Source: Alphaproteobacteria bacterium
GTDB taxonomy: Bacteria; Pseudomonadota; Alphaproteobacteria; JABAAW01
DNA: 43,329 nt
Assembly (NCBI GenBank): GCA_014238315.1
Contig: JABABG010000021.1
Coordinates: 1-43,329 of the forward strand
Reading direction: 5' to 3'
In this document: in pieces, positions 18,216-27,124 of the stretch
How the letters are laid out: every line of letters begins with the position of its first letter
Numbering within the stretch: position 1 is the first letter of the stretch
Notes under the pieces: generated by a model
What the model was told of the DNA's origin: nothing
The model's input: only the letters and a program-made list of their open reading frames with translations
Databases searched by the model: none
Made by a program: the position numbers and the translations under genes

Positions 18216-19443
18216 GTTCTTTATAGCTTGGCGTTACCTACGCGCACCAAGAAAAGAAGGAGTGATAACCCTAACGAGTATCTTTGCGCTAGTTGGTATA
18301 GCACTAGGTGTTGCGACCCTAATCGTAGTTACTTCCGTGATGAACGGTTTTCGTGAAGAGCTGTTTAACCGAATGCTCGGCTTTACGGCTGAAGCTTCGA
18401 TCGTGGCTCCCGGCAGTAAGCTGCTCGAACACCAGCAACTTATTATGATCGCGAAAAGGGATGGCGCGGTGCGGCTAGCTACTCCTTTGGTCGAGGGGCA
18501 AGCATTACTAAGCGCGCGCGGTAACTCTAGCGGCGTCTTGTTGCGTGGGATAACGAACGAGAGCATTGCGCATAAACCTAAACTCTTCGAATCTTTAACT
18601 GCTGAACAGCGAGACGATTTCGCTCTCGGTGACAGCGCGTTGATAGGCGACCAGTTAGCAAGAATCTTTGCGCTAAACTTAGGCGATAGCATTTCACTGT
18701 TAGTACCACAAGGAGTTACGACTGCCTTCGGGAATCTACCGAACGAGATTACCTTACGTATTAGCGGAATTTTCACGACTGGCGTCTACGAGTACGATAG
18801 TGGATTCGTGCTATTGCCGCTCGGGCTTGCGCAAAACTTGCTAGATTATGGCGACAATGTAGATGCGATAGAGTTGCGCTTACAAAACCCCCAACAAGCC
18901 TCGTCGGTTAAACAACATCTACAAAAAGAATTGCCAGAGCAAAATATTGTCATAACATGGCAAGAAAAACACTCTAGCCTACACGAAGCGCTCATAGTAG
19001 AGCGAAATGTTATGTTTCTTATACTTACGCTGATCGTGCTCATCGCAGCCTTCAACATCGTCTCTGGTCAAGTTATGCTAGTCCACGACAAGCAACAGGG
19101 AATAGCCATTCTACGCTCGCTAGGTATGAGACCAAGCGGGGTGCTCCGTATCTTTCTGATCGTCGGTGGTGCTATAGGAATAAGCGGTACTTTCATCGGC
19201 TCAATAGTCGGCATTGCTTTCGCCAAACACATCGACTCCATTGAGCGATTCATAGAGAAAGTATTCGGCGTCAGGCTCTTCCCTTTCGAAGTATATTCAC
19301 TACCATCCCTTCCCTCGCGCATAGAGCCAACGCAAGTCGCAAGCATAATCGCGCTAGCACTTATCATAAGTTTTTCCGCCGCATTATACCCTGCACGACG
19401 CGCAAGCCTACTCGCGCCGATAACGATACTGCGCAGCTCCTGA
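18196..19443 (+). CDS. lolC: lipoprotein-releasing system permease (LolC/LolE family)
   Basis: FFIAWRYLRAPRKEGVITLTSIFALVGIALGVATLIVVTSVMNGFREEL, QGIAILRSLGMRPSGVLRIFLIVGG; adjacent lolD. Start chosen at ATG 18196; the track start 18151 overlaps proS. Confidence 0.93.
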   Translation: MLASSTEFFIAWRYLRAPRKEGVITLTSIFALVGIALGVATLIVVTSVMNGFREELFNRMLGFTAEASIVAPGSKLLEHQQLIMIAKRDGAVRLATPLVEGQALLSARGNSSGVLLRGITNESIAHKPKLFESLTAEQRDDFALGDSALIGDQLARIFALNLGDSISLLVPQGVTTAFGNLPNEITLRISGIFTTGVYEYDSGFVLLPLGLAQNLLDYGDNVDAIELRLQNPQQASSVKQHLQKELPEQNIVITWQEKHSSLHEALIVERNVMFLILTLIVLIAAFNIVSGQVMLVHDKQQGIAILRSLGMRPSGVLRIFLIVGGAIGISGTFIGSIVGIAFAKHIDSIERFIEKVFGVRLFPFEVYSLPSLPSRIEPTQVASIIALALIISFSAALYPARRASLLAPITILRSS

Positions 19444-19453
19444 TAAAAACTCC

Positions 19454-20176
19454 GTGCAGCGTAAAACAAAATTTTCTACAGCATCTTCGAAGAAATGCGA
19501 GGATGCGTTGATTTTGCAAAACATCACGCAGGAGTTTCCTAGTGGCAACTCAAGCTTGCGTATTCTCCACAATACTTCGCTCTCAATACTAAGCGGCGAA
19601 AGGGTGGTTTTGAGCGCGCCATCCGGTAGCGGTAAATCGAGCGTCCTCCATATCGCCGCCCTCCTCGCGCGTCCTATCAGCGGTAGCGTCATACTGAAAG
19701 GCGAAACACTAAATCCAAAAAGAGGCGACTTCGAGTCTCGCGCAAGTATCCTACGAGCTAAACATATCGGTTTTATCTACCAGTTTCACCACCTGCTCAA
19801 TGAATTCTCTGCGCTGGAAAATGTCATGCTAGCCCAACTAATAGCAAATGTATCTAGGGAAGAAGCACTCAAGCGGTCGCTCGAATTACTATATCGAGTC
19901 TCCTTGCGTGAGAGAATCCACCACAGACCATACCAACTCTCTGGTGGCGAGCGTCAAAGGGTGGCTATCGCACGAGCACTCGCAAACGACCCCGCTATAC
20001 TGCTGGCAGACGAGCCAACCGGTAATCTAGACGCAAAACTAAGATTGAGTGTCTTCGAAATGATGATGGATGTAGCTGGCAAACGCTCGATCTTGATAGC
20101 GACACATGACGATACACTTGCCAGGAAAGTGAAGCGGCGGATCACAATAAGCGAGCAAAAAATAGTGACCGCGTAG
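19454..20176 (+). CDS. lolD: lipoprotein-releasing ABC transporter ATP-binding protein
   Basis: Walker A APSGSGKSSVLH, signature YQLSGGERQRVAIARAL, Walker B ILLADEPTGNLD, HHLLNEFSALENVMLAQLI. Confidence 0.93.
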   Translation: MQRKTKFSTASSKKCEDALILQNITQEFPSGNSSLRILHNTSLSILSGERVVLSAPSGSGKSSVLHIAALLARPISGSVILKGETLNPKRGDFESRASILRAKHIGFIYQFHHLLNEFSALENVMLAQLIANVSREEALKRSLELLYRVSLRERIHHRPYQLSGGERQRVAIARALANDPAILLADEPTGNLDAKLRLSVFEMMMDVAGKRSILIATHDDTLARKVKRRITISEQKIVTA

Positions 20177-20195
20177 ATGAAAAGTAGCTGCCTGA

Positions 20196-20247
20196 ATAAA
20201 AAAGGACCAGCCCCCTCGTATATTATTGTCTTATCGGGGGGCTGGCC
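20196..20247 (-). terminator. Rho-independent terminator on the minus strand
   Basis: Minus strand: GGCCAGCCCCCC - ~20-nt loop - GAGGGGGCTGGTCC followed by TTTTTTATT. Confidence 0.7.
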
Positions 20248-20341
20248 GACTGTCACACGCGAGGAAAGGGCAAGAGAAGGAAACCACGCGTGCGAACCTC
20301 TGAACGAAAAATTATTTTCCAAACGATTCGTTGTCTTTTTT

Positions 20342-20521
20342 CTACTGATTTAGCTCTGGCTGCCTTCCTAAATTGGCCAAGCGCTCAACCAGCACCTCCA
20401 GAGAAGGATTAGTTTTGGGGTCGTAAGTTTCTTGGGCGAAACCTTCTAAATCTCTAAGGGCTGCCTCAAACTCCGAACTTGCCATTTCTTTAGTCCTCTG
20501 CAGGACTGCTTCTTCAGCCAT
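20342..20521 (-). CDS. small protein, weak resemblance to exonuclease VII small subunit
   Basis: MAEEAVLQRTKEMASSEFEAALRDLEGFAQETYDPKTNPSLEVLVERLANLGRQPELNQ; FEAALRDLE and SLEVLVERLANLG only loosely recall XseB. Followed by a terminator. Confidence 0.5.
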   Translation of the reverse strand: MAEEAVLQRTKEMASSEFEAALRDLEGFAQETYDPKTNPSLEVLVERLANLGRQPELNQ

Positions 20522-20701
20522 ACTTCTATACCTCAATTTATTTACACCCTTCGCCTACCTCATATGAGAGTCTCCTCAAAGGCAAGATTCCTTCATTCTT
20601 TTCTCATGCAATATCGCAATCTTTATGCCAAGAATGAACGCGAGGTGCGATTGGGCGTAATAATCGTTAGTAATGTGAGTTTTTTGCCTACTAACGAATT
20701 T

Positions 20702-21400
20702 TTATAATGCCAATTGATCCATATAAAGTGTTTTGCCTCCGCTTGCGCGTGCGTCTGCTGGATCGTGAGTTACCAGAATTGTCGGCATGCGTTTTTCAAG
20801 TATTTTTCTAAAGACAAATCGGCGAAAGTCCCGTCTCAGCGGTAGGTCGAGCCTTGAAAATGGCTCGTCTAGCAACAAGGCTCTCGGTTGCGCGAGCAAG
20901 CAACGCATTACGGAAACTCGTGCCTTCTGACCTCCAGACAAACTATGCGGGTCGCGCTCGGCGAAGTCTGGAAGACCTGCCTGCTGCAAAGCTTGCATGA
21001 CCTCTTCCTTTATGCGAGCTCGACTACATTCCACCGTGCGCAAGGCAAAAGCCAAATTTTCTCCTACCGACATATGAGGAAACAACAAGTCTTCTTGGAA
21101 CAATAAACCAATCCGCCGCATGTGGATTGGCAATTGAGTTATGTCCTCGCCATTTAGCAAGACTCTGCCGCTAGCTTGCGGGGGTTGGGCTAGAGCCCCG
21201 CATAGATATGCTAGTAGAGATGATTTTCCAGAGCCACTAGCCCCCATAAAGACGACTATTTCTCCGCGAGCTACCTGTAGGTTTAAATTTCGCACGAGGT
21301 AATTTTCGCCAAGCTCAAGAGATATGCCCTGCAACGACAATCCTTTCCCCGACTCAGATGATGAGGATTTATTCACTCTAGCCACCAGCCATAAATGCAT
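20702..21400 (-). CDS. ynjD: ABC transporter ATP-binding protein, YnjD-like
   Basis: Walker A GASGSGKSSLLAYL, signature LSGGQKARVSVMRCLL, Walker B LLLDEPFSRLD; next to YnjC/YnjB-like genes. Confidence 0.85.
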   Translation of the reverse strand: MHLWLVARVNKSSSSESGKGLSLQGISLELGENYLVRNLNLQVARGEIVVFMGASGSGKSSLLAYLCGALAQPPQASGRVLLNGEDITQLPIHMRRIGLLFQEDLLFPHMSVGENLAFALRTVECSRARIKEEVMQALQQAGLPDFAERDPHSLSGGQKARVSVMRCLLAQPRALLLDEPFSRLDLPLRRDFRRFVFRKILEKRMPTILVTHDPADARASGGKTLYMDQLAL

Positions 21401-23189
21401 ATTTTCGCCACACTATGCGAGGTATCAGCAATGCGAGTGCGAAAAACAAGCAGGGTGTCGTTGCTTGCAAAAAAGCAAAAGCCCCTAGCAATCTCCTATC
21501 GCCTCCTGATGCTAGTGCTACCGCTTCGCTGGTTATGGTTGGGAATCGACCCGCGCCTATCAAAACTGTCGGCGCATAAAGCGCAATCGATACGGCTATT
21601 CCCAATGCAAATGCTGTCAACAATGGCTTCAATAGCATCGGTAGGGTTACGAATAGCATCGTGCGATTCCTATTGCTACCCAGCGTTTGCGCGGTGAGTT
21701 GATAGCGCTGATCTAGACCACGCCAATTGTCGCCAAGCGACAAGAATATGTATGGTAACACAAACAGCATGTGCGACCAAATTACGACTAGCATTGTGAC
21801 TGGCACGGAGAACGAGAATAGCAAAATTTGTATTCCTAATAGAAACGATATTTGCGGTATGACCAGTGGTAAATATATCGCTAGCAATGCCTTGTTTGAG
21901 TATGTTCTGGCTAGGCGATTTTTGCTCCGCGTCTCTTGTTCTAGGCAAAACACGCATAGTAACAAAGCGCAAGTGCTAGCCGATAGAGCTATCACCAAGG
22001 AAGTATTCCAAGGCTCTATTATGCGCATTAGCGATTCGAGCCATAGCTCTGCGCTCCATTCTTGTGGCAGGCTGGCAGGGAACCGCCATACTTTAGCGAA
22101 CGACCATATTGGTAGAAGTACTATTGCCAATATCCCGAGAATGCACAATCCTACGCTACTTGCACCCGCCAAGACATCGCCAAAGTTATACTGGGCGAGC
22201 TTATGCTGGTGAGTATATTTAGACTGTCTTATTTTCGCTCTGCCTAAAAGTAAGCGATGCTTTCTCACTTCGTGCGAACAAAGTATTTTACTAGGTATTC
22301 TAGAAAAAAAATTGCATCCCTTATATCTACCTCGCTCCAACCTTTGCCGCCGTATATTAAAGACGAGCAATTCTCCAACGCGCCATATAGCAATCGCAAG
22401 TAGAACGATTAACACCTGAACAAACGCTGCGCTTGCGGCTACGGTCTGCTTCAATAGGTCTGGGTCATTGTAGATATCTAGCAATAGGCGCGAGAATAGC
22501 GGCGGTCTGCTAGGAGCAAGCGTTAGGGCTACTTCTAAATTACTTAGTGAAAAAGCCAGCACAGTATATATAGGCAACCGCATCCGTCTATAGAGTTCTG
22601 GCAGTATGACGTGATAAAAAGCCTCACGCCTAGGGTATCCCAAACCTTGCGCTGTTAGTAGAGCTTTTTGCGAGTTATCTGCATTCTGCGACGCCAAGGC
22701 TATCAGGAACAAGAAAGGCACTTCTTTAATGACTAATGCTAGAACGTACAGCAATCCGTATGGATCTGGATTAGTTAACCAAAAGGGCGGCTCGGTGAAA
22801 CCAGTTATTTGCGGAGATATTAATCGTAACAACCAACCACTAGGAGCAAACAAAAAACCGATTCCCAAAGCAACCGCCGCGTGTGGTACAGATAGCAATG
22901 GCGCGAGCAGTAATCGTAAAAAACCTATGACTTTGCCGTGCGCAAAAGAGCAAAAGACCGAAAAAACGATTACGCAGGAGATAACGGTCGCTAGAAAACC
23001 GCACCTTATTGTGAAAACAACCGAACTGACAAGGAATGGAGTCTCGAACAGCTCTCGCATTGGCACAAGGGAGAAAGCGTGCAAGCCTAGTGCTGGAAAG
23101 TATCCAAAGGCTGGCAACAGCACGGCGCAAAGCCCGCACAAAATCGGCACGAGGAATAGCAACAGTGTTACAGGCGGGGCGAATCTCAT
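21378..23189 (-). CDS. ynjC: ABC transporter permease (duplicated TM domain), YnjC-like
   Basis: 603 aa, many TM segments; two binding-protein-dependent permease halves (SLSNLEVALTLAPSRPP; TLPMLLKPLLTAFALGIAVSIALYAPTVLIGAGRFPTITSEAVAL). Confidence 0.87.
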   Translation of the reverse strand: MRFAPPVTLLLFLVPILCGLCAVLLPAFGYFPALGLHAFSLVPMRELFETPFLVSSVVFTIRCGFLATVISCVIVFSVFCSFAHGKVIGFLRLLLAPLLSVPHAAVALGIGFLFAPSGWLLRLISPQITGFTEPPFWLTNPDPYGLLYVLALVIKEVPFLFLIALASQNADNSQKALLTAQGLGYPRREAFYHVILPELYRRMRLPIYTVLAFSLSNLEVALTLAPSRPPLFSRLLLDIYNDPDLLKQTVAASAAFVQVLIVLLAIAIWRVGELLVFNIRRQRLERGRYKGCNFFSRIPSKILCSHEVRKHRLLLGRAKIRQSKYTHQHKLAQYNFGDVLAGASSVGLCILGILAIVLLPIWSFAKVWRFPASLPQEWSAELWLESLMRIIEPWNTSLVIALSASTCALLLCVFCLEQETRSKNRLARTYSNKALLAIYLPLVIPQISFLLGIQILLFSFSVPVTMLVVIWSHMLFVLPYIFLSLGDNWRGLDQRYQLTAQTLGSNRNRTMLFVTLPMLLKPLLTAFALGIAVSIALYAPTVLIGAGRFPTITSEAVALASGGDRRLLGAFAFLQATTPCLFFALALLIPRIVWRKYAFMAGG

Positions 23190-23275
23190 AGAGTTACCAA
23201 CACCCTCCCACCATTAGTAAAAAACGACTAGCCTATAATTTTTCCGCAGCTATTCCGCAGCGATGCTTGCGGACG

Positions 23276-24520
23276 CTATCCTCCGTAGCGTTTTTGCCAT
23301 TCTTTTTTCAAACGCTCACTCCAACTTGGATGAGGCTCTGGCAAACTTTTGCCTAGGTCTTTCGCGCTCATCGCTCCTACTTTTGCCTCGCCTTCGATTT
23401 TCGCGAATAAAGTACGAGCAGATTTCGGCAATTTATTCACTGCCAACACGGTTGGGTCGCCCCAGACTTCCAAATCGCCTTTGCGCGCTTGTGCTTCTGG
23501 CGATAGCAAGAAGTTGGCTACCACTTGCGCGCCCTCCTTGGCGTTTGCATTGTATGGTATCGCCACGAAATGCGCATTTCCTATGGTGCCTCTCTTGAGC
23601 ACATAGCCTCGTGCGCTTTTGGGCAATGTTCCTTGAGCTATCGACGATGCTACATCGCCTGGATTGAAGGTTAGCGAGAAATATACTTCGCCATCGTTGA
23701 GCAGTTGATTTTGCTTGGGCCAACTTTTCGGAAAACTGCGCCCCCCCTGCCACATAACTGGATGAAGCTGGTCAAGAAAGCTCCATAGTGGTTTTGTTAT
23801 TTCGTCAAAATCATCATCGACGGGACGAGCCAGCACCCCGCTGTCTTCCACTAGATCGTACAAAGCCTGCTTCAAGAATGTCGTTCCGATGAAGTCTGGC
23901 GGTGATGGGTAAGTGAAACGCCCTTTATTTTTTTTAGCATAAGCTAGAAGCTGCTTTAGGTTCTTGGGCGGTTTCGCAACTCGCGCCCCATCGTATATGA
24001 ATACCAACTGCGCGGTGCCCCATGGAGATTCGTAGCCATCTGTGGGTATGGTGAAATCATTTCTAGTTGCGGGTTTGTTTTTATAATCGACGTATTTAGC
24101 GTTGGGCAATCTATTGGCGAATGGTCCAAACAATAACTTTTGCTCTTTCATCGTTCGGAAGTTCTCGCCGTTGATCCATATCAAGTCGATTCCTCCCTTC
24201 GTATGCTTGCCGGCGCTTTTTTCTGCGAGTACCCTCCTTACCGCATCGCTTGTACTCTCTAGCTTAAAGTGCTTTAGGATAACCCCATGTCGTTGCTTAA
24301 CTTCATCAGCCACCCATCGCAGGTATGCGTTTATTTTCTCCGAACCTGCCCATGCGGCAAACCAAACAGTTTGACCACGCGCCTTATCTTCGGTTTTATG
24401 AAACTCGCCGTGGTCAGCACGAGCAGTGGTTGCGCATAAGCTGCTCCCGAGTAAAAACACGGCTGTCAGGAAAACTAGTGTACAATTGCGAAGGTATGAC
24501 AAGCTGGCGTGATGTGACAT
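23276..24520 (-). CDS. ynjB: ABC transporter substrate-binding protein, YnjB-like
   Basis: Signal peptide; VWFAAWAGSEKINAYLRWVADEVKQRHGVILKHFKL, VLAEKSAGKHTKGGIDLIWINGENFRTMKEQKLLFGPFANRLPN strongly recall E. coli YnjB. Confidence 0.9.
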   Translation of the reverse strand: MSHHASLSYLRNCTLVFLTAVFLLGSSLCATTARADHGEFHKTEDKARGQTVWFAAWAGSEKINAYLRWVADEVKQRHGVILKHFKLESTSDAVRRVLAEKSAGKHTKGGIDLIWINGENFRTMKEQKLLFGPFANRLPNAKYVDYKNKPATRNDFTIPTDGYESPWGTAQLVFIYDGARVAKPPKNLKQLLAYAKKNKGRFTYPSPPDFIGTTFLKQALYDLVEDSGVLARPVDDDFDEITKPLWSFLDQLHPVMWQGGRSFPKSWPKQNQLLNDGEVYFSLTFNPGDVASSIAQGTLPKSARGYVLKRGTIGNAHFVAIPYNANAKEGAQVVANFLLSPEAQARKGDLEVWGDPTVLAVNKLPKSARTLFAKIEGEAKVGAMSAKDLGKSLPEPHPSWSERLKKEWQKRYGG

Positions 24521-24649
24521 GATATTACTCCTTTATGAATAGATTTTAAAATTATTGGCTACCGAATAGCACGAGAAAAACGAGCAAGAACTCGCCCACA
24601 GATACGCACGCATTATACGGACACTAACGGACAATAACCACTATCTAAT

Positions 24650-24709
24650 AACCTTCAAGCAATTAAACTTCAAGCAATTAACCCTCGAGCAATTAACTTT
24701 CGAGACTTT
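24650..24709 (-). repeat. 4 x 15-bp degenerate tandem repeat spanning the cinA stop codon
   Basis: aaccttcaagcaatt / aaacttcaagcaatt / aaccctcgagcaatt / aactttcgagacttt on the plus strand. Confidence 0.9.
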
Positions 24710-25517
24710 TCAGCATTACACGCAATTTCTGCACAATTTCCCGCAATCTTTGCGGAGAGCTATCGGAAACCACAATCGAGTTTTTCCAAGATAGTCTCTC
24801 TGAAGATACGCTAACATTGTCGCTCTTACCATCCTTTGCGTCTTTCAGGCGAGGATAACTACCTATTTCGCAATCTGGATACTCCTTTTGCAACAACCCT
24901 AACTGCTCTGCAAATTGACTTTCGTGTTGCTCTGTATCTATTGTTTCGCTTATCCACTCCGCACCGCTTGCGATTCTTTCCGTGAGCGTCGAGAGCATGG
25001 CTGCAAAGACTTGCGGTACTCCCGCGAGAACATAAACATTTCCGATATGAAACCCTGGTGCCATGGAAACTGAATTTTCTATAGGCTCTGCCCCTCTGGG
25101 CAATCGCACCATTTTCATCTTAGCCTCGTTCATGACCTCACCATGCCTTTTATAGAACGCACTCATCATTTCTAGATGTATCTTCGATATTTCTAGCGGA
25201 GCTTTAAACTCTGCCGCTATAGCCGCACTAGTGATGTCATCGTGCGTAGGACCTATGCCGCCAGAGGTGAAGAGCACATCGGCTACTCGCGATAACGATC
25301 TGACGGATACACGAATATCTTCCAGACTATCGTGTATCAACCTAGTCTCGAGTAGCTTAATCCCGCGTTGATTCAAAAACTTGGCTAGCGTTTGTAGATT
25401 TTTTTCCTGCGTCCTGCCTGCCAGTAATTCGCTACCAATTGCCAAAAATGTTGCGGTTGCCACTTTAGAACTAGTTACCATTCTTTGAGAATAGTAAAAG
25501 ATTTGTAGTAAAGACAA
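24693..25517 (-). CDS. CinA/MoCF (molybdopterin-binding) domain protein
   Basis: ATFLAIGSELLAGRTQEKNLQTLAKFLNQRGI, VLFTSGGIGPTHDDITSAAIA, PGFHIGNVYVLAGVPQVFAAM; no C-terminal CinA deamidase domain. Confidence 0.9.
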   Translation of the reverse strand: MSLLQIFYYSQRMVTSSKVATATFLAIGSELLAGRTQEKNLQTLAKFLNQRGIKLLETRLIHDSLEDIRVSVRSLSRVADVLFTSGGIGPTHDDITSAAIAAEFKAPLEISKIHLEMMSAFYKRHGEVMNEAKMKMVRLPRGAEPIENSVSMAPGFHIGNVYVLAGVPQVFAAMLSTLTERIASGAEWISETIDTEQHESQFAEQLGLLQKEYPDCEIGSYPRLKDAKDGKSDNVSVSSERLSWKNSIVVSDSSPQRLREIVQKLRVMLKSLES

Positions 25518-25574
25518 TGCAAAATGGAGAAAGTCTTCTAGTAAAAACAGTGCCTAATGCATTATGCTATCGCT

Positions 25575-25670
25575 TGGGGAACGGGCGCGGACGAGGGAGA
25601 CCGCTAACCCGGTCAGGTTCGAAAGAACGCAGCCGTAACGGTATCGCTTGGGTCGTGCCCTTCCCTGCAC
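25575..25670 (+). ncRNA. ffs: signal recognition particle 4.5S RNA (small bacterial type)
   Basis: Contains CCGGTCAGGTTCGAAAGAACGCAGCCGTAACGG, the conserved SRP helix 8 and tetraloop region, with flanking complementarity (gggcgcgg / ggtcgtgccc); immediately upstream of dnaX, a common location. Ends approximate. Confidence 0.9.
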
Positions 25671-25695
25671 TCTAGTGATGCAACCATGAAACTCT

Positions 25696-27069
25696 ATGCC
25701 CGAAAACGCTCAAAAAGAGACTAACGAATCTAGTCACGGTTCCCAGCCCCTGGAAACTCAGCAAGATTCGCTAATGCAAAAACCTCAGCAGAAATCGCAA
25801 GTGTCTGGCAACCGCCTAGTTCTCGCGCGAGCTTATAGACCGCTTTGCTTTGCCGATTTGCTCGGGCAAGACCATGCGCGTCGGGTCATCGAGAACGCTC
25901 TACGCAACGAGCGTCTTCACCATGCGATATTGCTCTCTGGTCCGCGAGGCGTTGGCAAGACTACTCTTGCTAGGCTAATCTCAAGAGCAATCAACTGTAA
26001 ATCCCGCAAGTCTGGTACCGACTCTTGTGGAGATTGCTCAGCCTGTCAAACGATGGCTGGTGAGTCTTTAGACATAATCGAGATAGACGCCGCCTCGCAT
26101 ACGGGGGTCGATGGCGTACGCGATATTGTCGATGGAGCAGGCTACCGACCCGTAGTTCTCAAGTACCGCGTCTATATTATCGACGAAGTACACATGCTTT
26201 CTCGAAGTGCATTCAATGCGCTCCTGAAAACTTTGGAGGAGCCTCCGCCGCACTTGCATTTTTTGTTTGCAACGACAGAACCCGACAAGATCCCCTTGAC
26301 GGTGCTATCGCGTTGCTTGCGTTTAGAGCTGCGTCGGTTAGACAACGAAACGCTTGCTTCTCACTACCGCGATGTTAGCAAGCGCGAAGGCAGGAAATTA
26401 GAGGAAGACGCGGCGATGGTGCTAGCGCAAGCCGCGGAAGGCTCGGTGCGCGATGGGCTTTCCTTACTCGACTGTGCGTTTTCCGAGAGCAACGACGATA
26501 CTATCACGTTGACTCAAGTTAGGAGCATGCTTTTGCTCTCGGATGGGCATGCCCTCTACGACTTGTTAGAGGCGATTGTTGATGAGGACTTAGAGCTTTC
26601 TCTTACGCGTCTCGATTCTTTGTTAAATAAGGGGGGACAGGCTGAGGTTTTGCTACGCGAGATTATGGAACGCTTGCATCGCCTATCGCGCTTTAGGGTT
26701 GTCGGCGCGATAGAGAACTCGCTTGAACCCAGCGACCGCGAGCGCGGCGGGGCACTGTCCGAACGTTTATCACTAGCCACGCTTTCGCGTATGTGGCAGC
26801 TGTCTTTGCGTGGCTACGAGGAACTTCGTTTGGCTCCAGATCCTAGGGCTTCGTTAGACATGTTGATTGTGCGCCTTGTCTGCGCTGCAGGCATGCCTCT
26901 GCCTAGCGAAGTTCTGACACGCTTGTCCAGAGATGCTGCTAGTGTGCAACCCGCAGGAAGCGCACGCGAGGAGAAGGATATTACTACTAGCGATTCTTCT
27001 CTATCGAGCAAGCTAAGGGTTGCTTTCCCGAACGCAAAAATAGAAGAGCAGGAGATAGAAGAGCAGTAG
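25696..27069 (+). CDS. dnaX: DNA polymerase III gamma(/tau) subunit, short form
   Basis: LARAYRPLCFADLLGQDHARRVIENAL, GPRGVGKTTLARLISRAINC, zinc motif CGDCSAC, DEVHMLSRSAFNALLKTLEEPP, ATTEPDKIPLTVLSRC; only 457 aa. Confidence 0.95.
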   Translation: MPENAQKETNESSHGSQPLETQQDSLMQKPQQKSQVSGNRLVLARAYRPLCFADLLGQDHARRVIENALRNERLHHAILLSGPRGVGKTTLARLISRAINCKSRKSGTDSCGDCSACQTMAGESLDIIEIDAASHTGVDGVRDIVDGAGYRPVVLKYRVYIIDEVHMLSRSAFNALLKTLEEPPPHLHFLFATTEPDKIPLTVLSRCLRLELRRLDNETLASHYRDVSKREGRKLEEDAAMVLAQAAEGSVRDGLSLLDCAFSESNDDTITLTQVRSMLLLSDGHALYDLLEAIVDEDLELSLTRLDSLLNKGGQAEVLLREIMERLHRLSRFRVVGAIENSLEPSDRERGGALSERLSLATLSRMWQLSLRGYEELRLAPDPRASLDMLIVRLVCAAGMPLPSEVLTRLSRDAASVQPAGSAREEKDITTSDSSLSSKLRVAFPNAKIEEQEIEEQ

Positions 27070-27124
27070 TTAGATTAGGTTGCAATTAAAATTTATCATC
27101 TTGCCCCGTAAAAATATCCTCTTT

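Noticed and set aside
18234-18776. 180-aa minus-strand ORF opposite lolC
   Set aside because: Antisense shadow of a clear LolC/E permease; no supporting motif.
22729-23217. 162-aa plus-strand ORF opposite the YnjC-like permease
   Set aside because: Polar N/T/K-rich translation is typical of antisense to hydrophobic TM codons.
24650-24709. Possible CRISPR-like array from repeated units
   Set aside because: Units are 15 bp and directly adjacent with no spacers; same for the hemC repeat. No cas genes in the window.
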